Shown piece after piece: positions 60,801 through 64,000 of a DNA stretch of 64,000 nt. The translations under genes and the position numbers were made by a program. The notes beneath the pieces were generated by a model, which was given only the letters and a program-made list of their open reading frames with translations, was not told where the DNA came from and searched no databases. How positions within the stretch are numbered: position 1 is the first letter of the stretch; every line of letters begins with the position of its first letter. Origin of the DNA: Asterochloris sp. CNOR1 (lineage: Eukaryota; Chlorophyta; Trebouxiophyceae; Trebouxiales; Trebouxiaceae); contig OZ017762.1 of NCBI GenBank assembly GCA_963969365.1, forward strand, positions 1,674,001 through 1,738,000, written 5' to 3'.

Positions 60801-63800
60801 ATAGCTGGTTGGCAGCACAATATGCAGCTACAGTGCACCTAGAGTGTCACTTGAATGCGCCATGACATGCCTGGCACACCATGGCAGCTGGTGGGAATGC
60901 CCACGTGCAGCAGTGGTGCACCTAGGCCTGCAACCAAGGCCATCTTGACATGCCTGATACCCAGCAGCACTCATCACCTCACACAGAGCTGCACCGCATG
61001 CAGAGTGCATCAAGAGCTTTTGCCTTGACATGTCTGACGCCCAGACACTCCATGATAGCTGGTGAGCAGACGTATCTGTAGCTATAGTGCACTGAAGGCA
61101 TCATTGAGACCCACCTTGACATGCCTGATGCCCAGCCGCTCCACCACAGCTGGGGGGAACACCCGCGAGGCAAAGGCCCGCCGAAAGATCTGCTCAAACT
61201 GGATGTCCAGCCCCCCGATGCCCAGCTTCTCGAAGTTGAACTCCTTGTGCTTGAACAGCTGGGGAGCCACTATGCTGCGTTGGCCTGTGACCTTCAAGCC
61301 TGACCCTGCAGGCAGGCAGGCAGTGCCTCGATTGTGAGCAGCATGAGCTTCTTGGAGGAGTGCAGTCAGCACCACATCGCTCAGGCAGAGGCTGGCCTGC
61401 AGGATTTCAGTATATGGTACCATCTTGGAGTAGTGTAATCAGCACCAGAGCGCACGGGCAAAGGCTGGCCTGCTTTTGTTCTATCAGTATCTAACAACCC
61501 AGCAGCTGCTTCAGCCCTGGCAGACCCACCTGCTTGTGTCTCAAACACCCAGGCTGTGTCAGGCACCAGCTGGCCACGGGTGACCGGCACCTGTTCCTGG
61601 AGTTTGTCCAGCACCAGCACGCTCAGGATGGTCAGCAGGAAGTTGGTACCCTGGTACTCGAAGGTCACCACCTGCTGCCCCGCAAACACCTGCAAATATG
61701 GGAAGGGTCTACAACATGGTCACAACGGCATAGCCTGATCAGTGGAAGGTCATCATCTGCAGCCATGGGCAGCGTTGCAAGTTGCAGCCGCAACAGTGAG
61801 GCTTGTACCCCATGGGTCACCACCTGATGCCCTGCACAACTACATGCGCTCCAACCCATGCCCCTCCTATCAAGAGACAATGCGTGCGCCCCCACGTAGC
61901 TTGTGGATGGGCATGGCTGATTGGTCACACTGCGAAGGCATGGCTGCCTTGTCTCTGCAAGGCCACCCATGCTGAGCTCGATCAGGGCACTGAATTTTCT
62001 CTGCATGTGCACGATCAGGTGTACAATGTGCTCACCCAGCGACCCTTTCCCGCCAGCATCCTTAGTGCCCCTCTTGCTACATACTTGTGTCCCACACCTT
62101 CTCTCTCTCTCTCTCTCTCAGCCCCCTGTTCTCCTGCAGGCTGGCCACTGCAAGCAGCTATCAATTGACTGATGCCCATGACTCACCTGACCTCCGAATC
62201 TGCTCTGCAGGTGCGCGATCAGCTGCTGCGCATCAATCTCCACGGCTGCCGCTTTAACAGCGCGCCTGGTGGTGATGAACTCCACACTGGCTGACACCAT
62301 GACGGCAGCGAAGCCCTCGCGGGGTATCTGGAAGGGTGAGGCTGGAACAGCATCCCCGGCTGATATGCGAAGGTACTGCAGGTAACATGGGCCAAAGTGA
62401 GCGGATTCTCGGCAGAAGCTTGCTGCTGCCAGGCCATCATGGCAGACGCGACAAAGAGCTGCTAGAAGGAGCTGCAGGGGTGAGGCGCATGATTGTGAGG
62501 GCAAAGGGAGGGCAACATTGTAGTGACAATGGCATCACTGCACTGCAACAGATTGGGCACAGCAACCTGCAGGCAGCATTGTGAGGCAGCGCGGCGCAGG
62601 GGCCGCCGCTTGAGGGAGCAGACTGCAGGCGCCAAGCACATGACTCTAGCAGCTGGAGCTCGTGAGGGCATGACAACAAAGCTATGCTGTGGCCAGAACA
62701 CAACAGACATGCCTGCAGTGCAGTACTTGACAGAGAAGTATGCTGCAGGCGGTCTGCACATGTCTGGAACAGCTGTTTGAGGTGAGAGGATGACCGCAAG
62801 TAATGACGTGGATGCCTGTGGTGCATTACATCAATATGAAACATGCTGCAGGCACCAGGAACATTCCCAAGAGGCTAGACTGCAGGCTCAACATGATGCA
62901 GGTCAGGCAGCATGAGCCAAGTCGAGAGGTTGGTGCCAGGCAGCTGTGGCTGTGACGGCACGCCACTGCAGACTGCCCAGTCAGCTCACCCAGCGTGCTC
63001 ACTTGGCCAGACCAGACCTGACCAGGCCTTTCAGAGACGCTGATAGCTAGCCGACTGGCAGCAGGCCACTATGCCCAGCCAGCAAGCAAACCCTTTCAAC
63101 TTATCTTTTGCTGCATAAACTCAGCGCTCACAGCTTGCGGTGGAGCCCGCGCAGCTCACCTTGCGCTGCACAGAGTTCAGCCCCACACATGCTGGCTCAA
63201 TGGAGGGGTCAGCGCGGACTGTGAACACTCTGCAGAACAGACATCCGTGCTGAGAGGCAGCTTGAGATGTTGCTTGAAGCCAGCATGCTCTGCGATGGAG
63301 TACGAGGGTGCACTGCGACATTCTGCAACGTGCAAGGCAGGGCTCAGAGGCAGCATCACGGTCTGTGAGGGCCAAGAGTACACCAGCAGTGAGGGCGGGG
63401 GTTACATGTCAGACAGCTGCAGTCAGCTTCGCAGAGGTGGGACGCACCCGCCAGCAACCTCTGCATAGCCTGTGCTGAGAAGGCGGTCCCCTGGAGCCAC
63501 AAAGGCTTGATTGGTCTTGGCCAGGTCCTGCAGAGCAAGGAGCAAGCTGAGGTTCATCATTGCACAACTGGGAGATTGCTGCAAGCCACCCTTGCCTGTG
63601 AAGGGCAGTTCACTACCCTATAGGACATGGCTGCCAGCGCTGACAGCGGAAATCAAATGAAGCGGCCCCTCCTTTGTCCTTGATTGATGTGTACCAGGCT
63701 GGGTTGCGATCGGAGTCGAAGTTAAAGACTCACTGTCTGCTCGGAGCTTGAGCAAGGCAGGCCACAGCAAGTCAATTGTCAGATGGGCTCCATTGTGAAT

Positions 63801-64000
63801 AACTTGGCCAGTGATGCCGGTCTGATGCTGGCATCTTGACTCAAAGTTGTTCGTGCCAAACATATTCTGGGCTTCCTGTGAAGTTCGTAGGAAGGACATT
63901 TTCAAACTTAGAGATGTCGGCAGCGGCTGGCACTGATGGATGATGTATGGCCATACGGTTGCTGCAGGGCATCCTCAGCTGCAGCAGCATCTCACCTGCT
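54832..64000 (-). CDS. NSF: N-ethylmaleimide-sensitive fusion protein (NSF, AAA+ ATPase), partial
   Basis: Hexameric AAA+ ATPase that uses ATP to take apart SNARE complexes with alpha-SNAP. Exons that join in phase: 63448-63527, 63160-63229, 62187-62375, 61530-61689, 61115-61305, 60418-60533, 59965-60119, 59314-59417, 58793-58879, 58326-58392, 58034-58158, 57537-57692, 56214-56414, 55704-55988 and 54832-54999. N domain: [53 protein letters not shown]1: [88 protein letters not shown]2: [49 protein letters not shown]. It ends [20 protein letters not shown] and stops at 54832. Sequence matches plant NSF throughout. The first exon lies beyond 64000: a gtgaga donor at 63995-63990 follows agcag at the window edge. 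The intron after 58793 has a GC donor. Confidence 0.95.
56430..56660. repeat. Repeated cggacctgcaggg blocks next to the NSF D2 exon
   Basis: The acceptor edge of exon 56214-56414 (tgcggacctgcagggcggcgatacaggcaaaccaggtt) is echoed near 56455-56495 (gggactgcaggggggttgacacaggcaagtccaggtt), 56505-56530 and 56636-56680. The intron-side part is copied more clearly than the coding part. Confidence 0.65.
57155..57404. repeat. Two copies of the NSF D2-start exon end
   Basis: Exon end 57531-57595 (catctcacctgctccaccag, then ggactggaggtgcctgaagtgctccccgca) is copied near 57344-57404 (catctcacctgctccaacag, then ggactcaagttgccggaaatgctcctcgca) and near 57155-57215 (catctcacctgctgcaccag, then gagtggaggtgcctgcc). 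Donor sequence is kept in both copies. Spacing is about 190 bp. Confidence 0.8.
57749..57801. repeat. Copy of the NSF D2-start exon beginning
   Basis: gacttcatctctgatagcgcacagtcaaagccctgcacggccacttgcag copies the exon's first 50 bp at 57646-57696, which encode [14 protein letters not shown]. The minus strand still reads [15 protein letters not shown]. It lies about 100 bp upstream in the intron, acceptor included, so this exon has copies on both sides. Confidence 0.8.
59586..59720. repeat. Copies of two NSF exon edges within one intron
   Basis: cagctggctgacagctgcat...cctgcacaccagcagagcatgacaggag near 59589-59636 copies the acceptor edge of exon 59314-59417. Further on, atcgccctcaaaaatgacgatgacatgcagg near 59684-59714 copies the DEIDAIC region of exon 59965-60119 (gtcgatctcatcaaagatgatgacgtgcagc). 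Both flanking exons have thus left copies in the intron between them. Confidence 0.65.
60860..61062. repeat. Ladder of three copies of the NSF exon 61115 end
   Basis: The exon end at 61113-61153 (ccttgacatgcctgatgcccagccgctcc, then acagctgg) recurs at 61022-61062, 60942-60970 and 60860-60895, spaced 80-91 bp. The nearest copy is the best (ccttgacatgtctgacgcccagacactcc, then atagctgg), the farthest the worst. Confidence 0.8.
61720..61845. repeat. Two copies of an NSF N-domain exon start
   Basis: gaaggtcatcatctgcagccatggg near 61746-61770 and gggtcaccacctgatgccctgcacaac near 61815-61841 copy gaaggtcaccacctgctgccccgcaaac at 61661-61688, which encodes [10 protein letters not shown]. Both lie in the upstream intron. 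Confidence 0.6.
62101..62119. repeat. CT dinucleotide microsatellite
   Basis: Nine to ten CT units in an NSF intron, ahead of a C-rich stretch. Confidence 0.95.

Noticed and set aside
63618-63905. Minus-strand open frame between the NSF first and second exons
   Set aside because: No ATG start and no match to the NSF N domain, and the NSF reading continues from 63527; it is intron sequence.
1-64000. Retroelements, DNA transposons, LINEs
   Set aside because: No reverse transcriptase, integrase, transposase or long terminal repeats seen; the repeats are short tandem copies of local sequence.
1-64000. tRNA, rRNA and riboswitches
   Set aside because: No cloverleaf-like or rRNA core sequence noticed by eye; a covariance search would be needed for a firm negative.

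Overview
This is nuclear DNA from a eukaryote, most likely a green alga of the Trebouxiophyceae/Coccomyxa-Chlorella type. That placement is inferred from the plant-like forms of NSF, OTU, NTM1 and M17 aminopeptidase, an AP2/ERF factor, and GC-rich, intron-dense genes with short exons and almost invariant ctgcag acceptors. I see no rRNA, tRNA, CRISPR array, intact transposon or retroelement. The gene models below were built by hand, joining exons only where conserved motifs and reading phase agreed.

Layout. (1) 208-6480, minus: an unrecognised multi-exon gene or genes. (2) 6712-9393, minus: an OTU-family deubiquitinase like plant OTU3. (3) 10290-12930, plus: an unrecognised gene in three tandem, progressively decayed copies. 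(4) 13761-20103, minus: a 12-exon homologue of bacterial MurL, the UDP-MurNAc-L-Ala-L-Glu epimerase. (5) 21860-29219, plus: an AP2/ERF transcription factor with a long low-complexity N-terminal part. (6) 29991-37360, minus: M17 leucyl aminopeptidase. (7) 38461-43536, minus: a SYLF (Ysc84-type) protein whose domain is split by a large disordered insert. (8) 43947-50104, minus: a STE20-family kinase of the SPAK/OSR1 (Fray) type. (9) 52019-54569, plus: alpha-N-terminal protein methyltransferase. (10) 54832 to beyond 64000, minus: the NSF membrane-fusion ATPase, lacking only its first exon.

The recognised genes are ordinary housekeeping and regulatory genes with no operon-like logic. NTM1 and NSF converge tail to tail, the kinase and NTM1 diverge, the MurL-like gene and AP2 diverge, and AP2 converges on the aminopeptidase.

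The most striking pattern is not a gene. Nearly every gene has introns holding one or more degraded copies of the edge of a neighbouring exon, often with the splice site, in ladders of about 80-110 bp that fade with distance from the exon. This looks like repeated tandem duplication across exon-intron boundaries and may be how introns grow in this genome. The second point of note is the intron-rich MurL-like gene, an enzyme type known from bacterial peptidoglycan synthesis.
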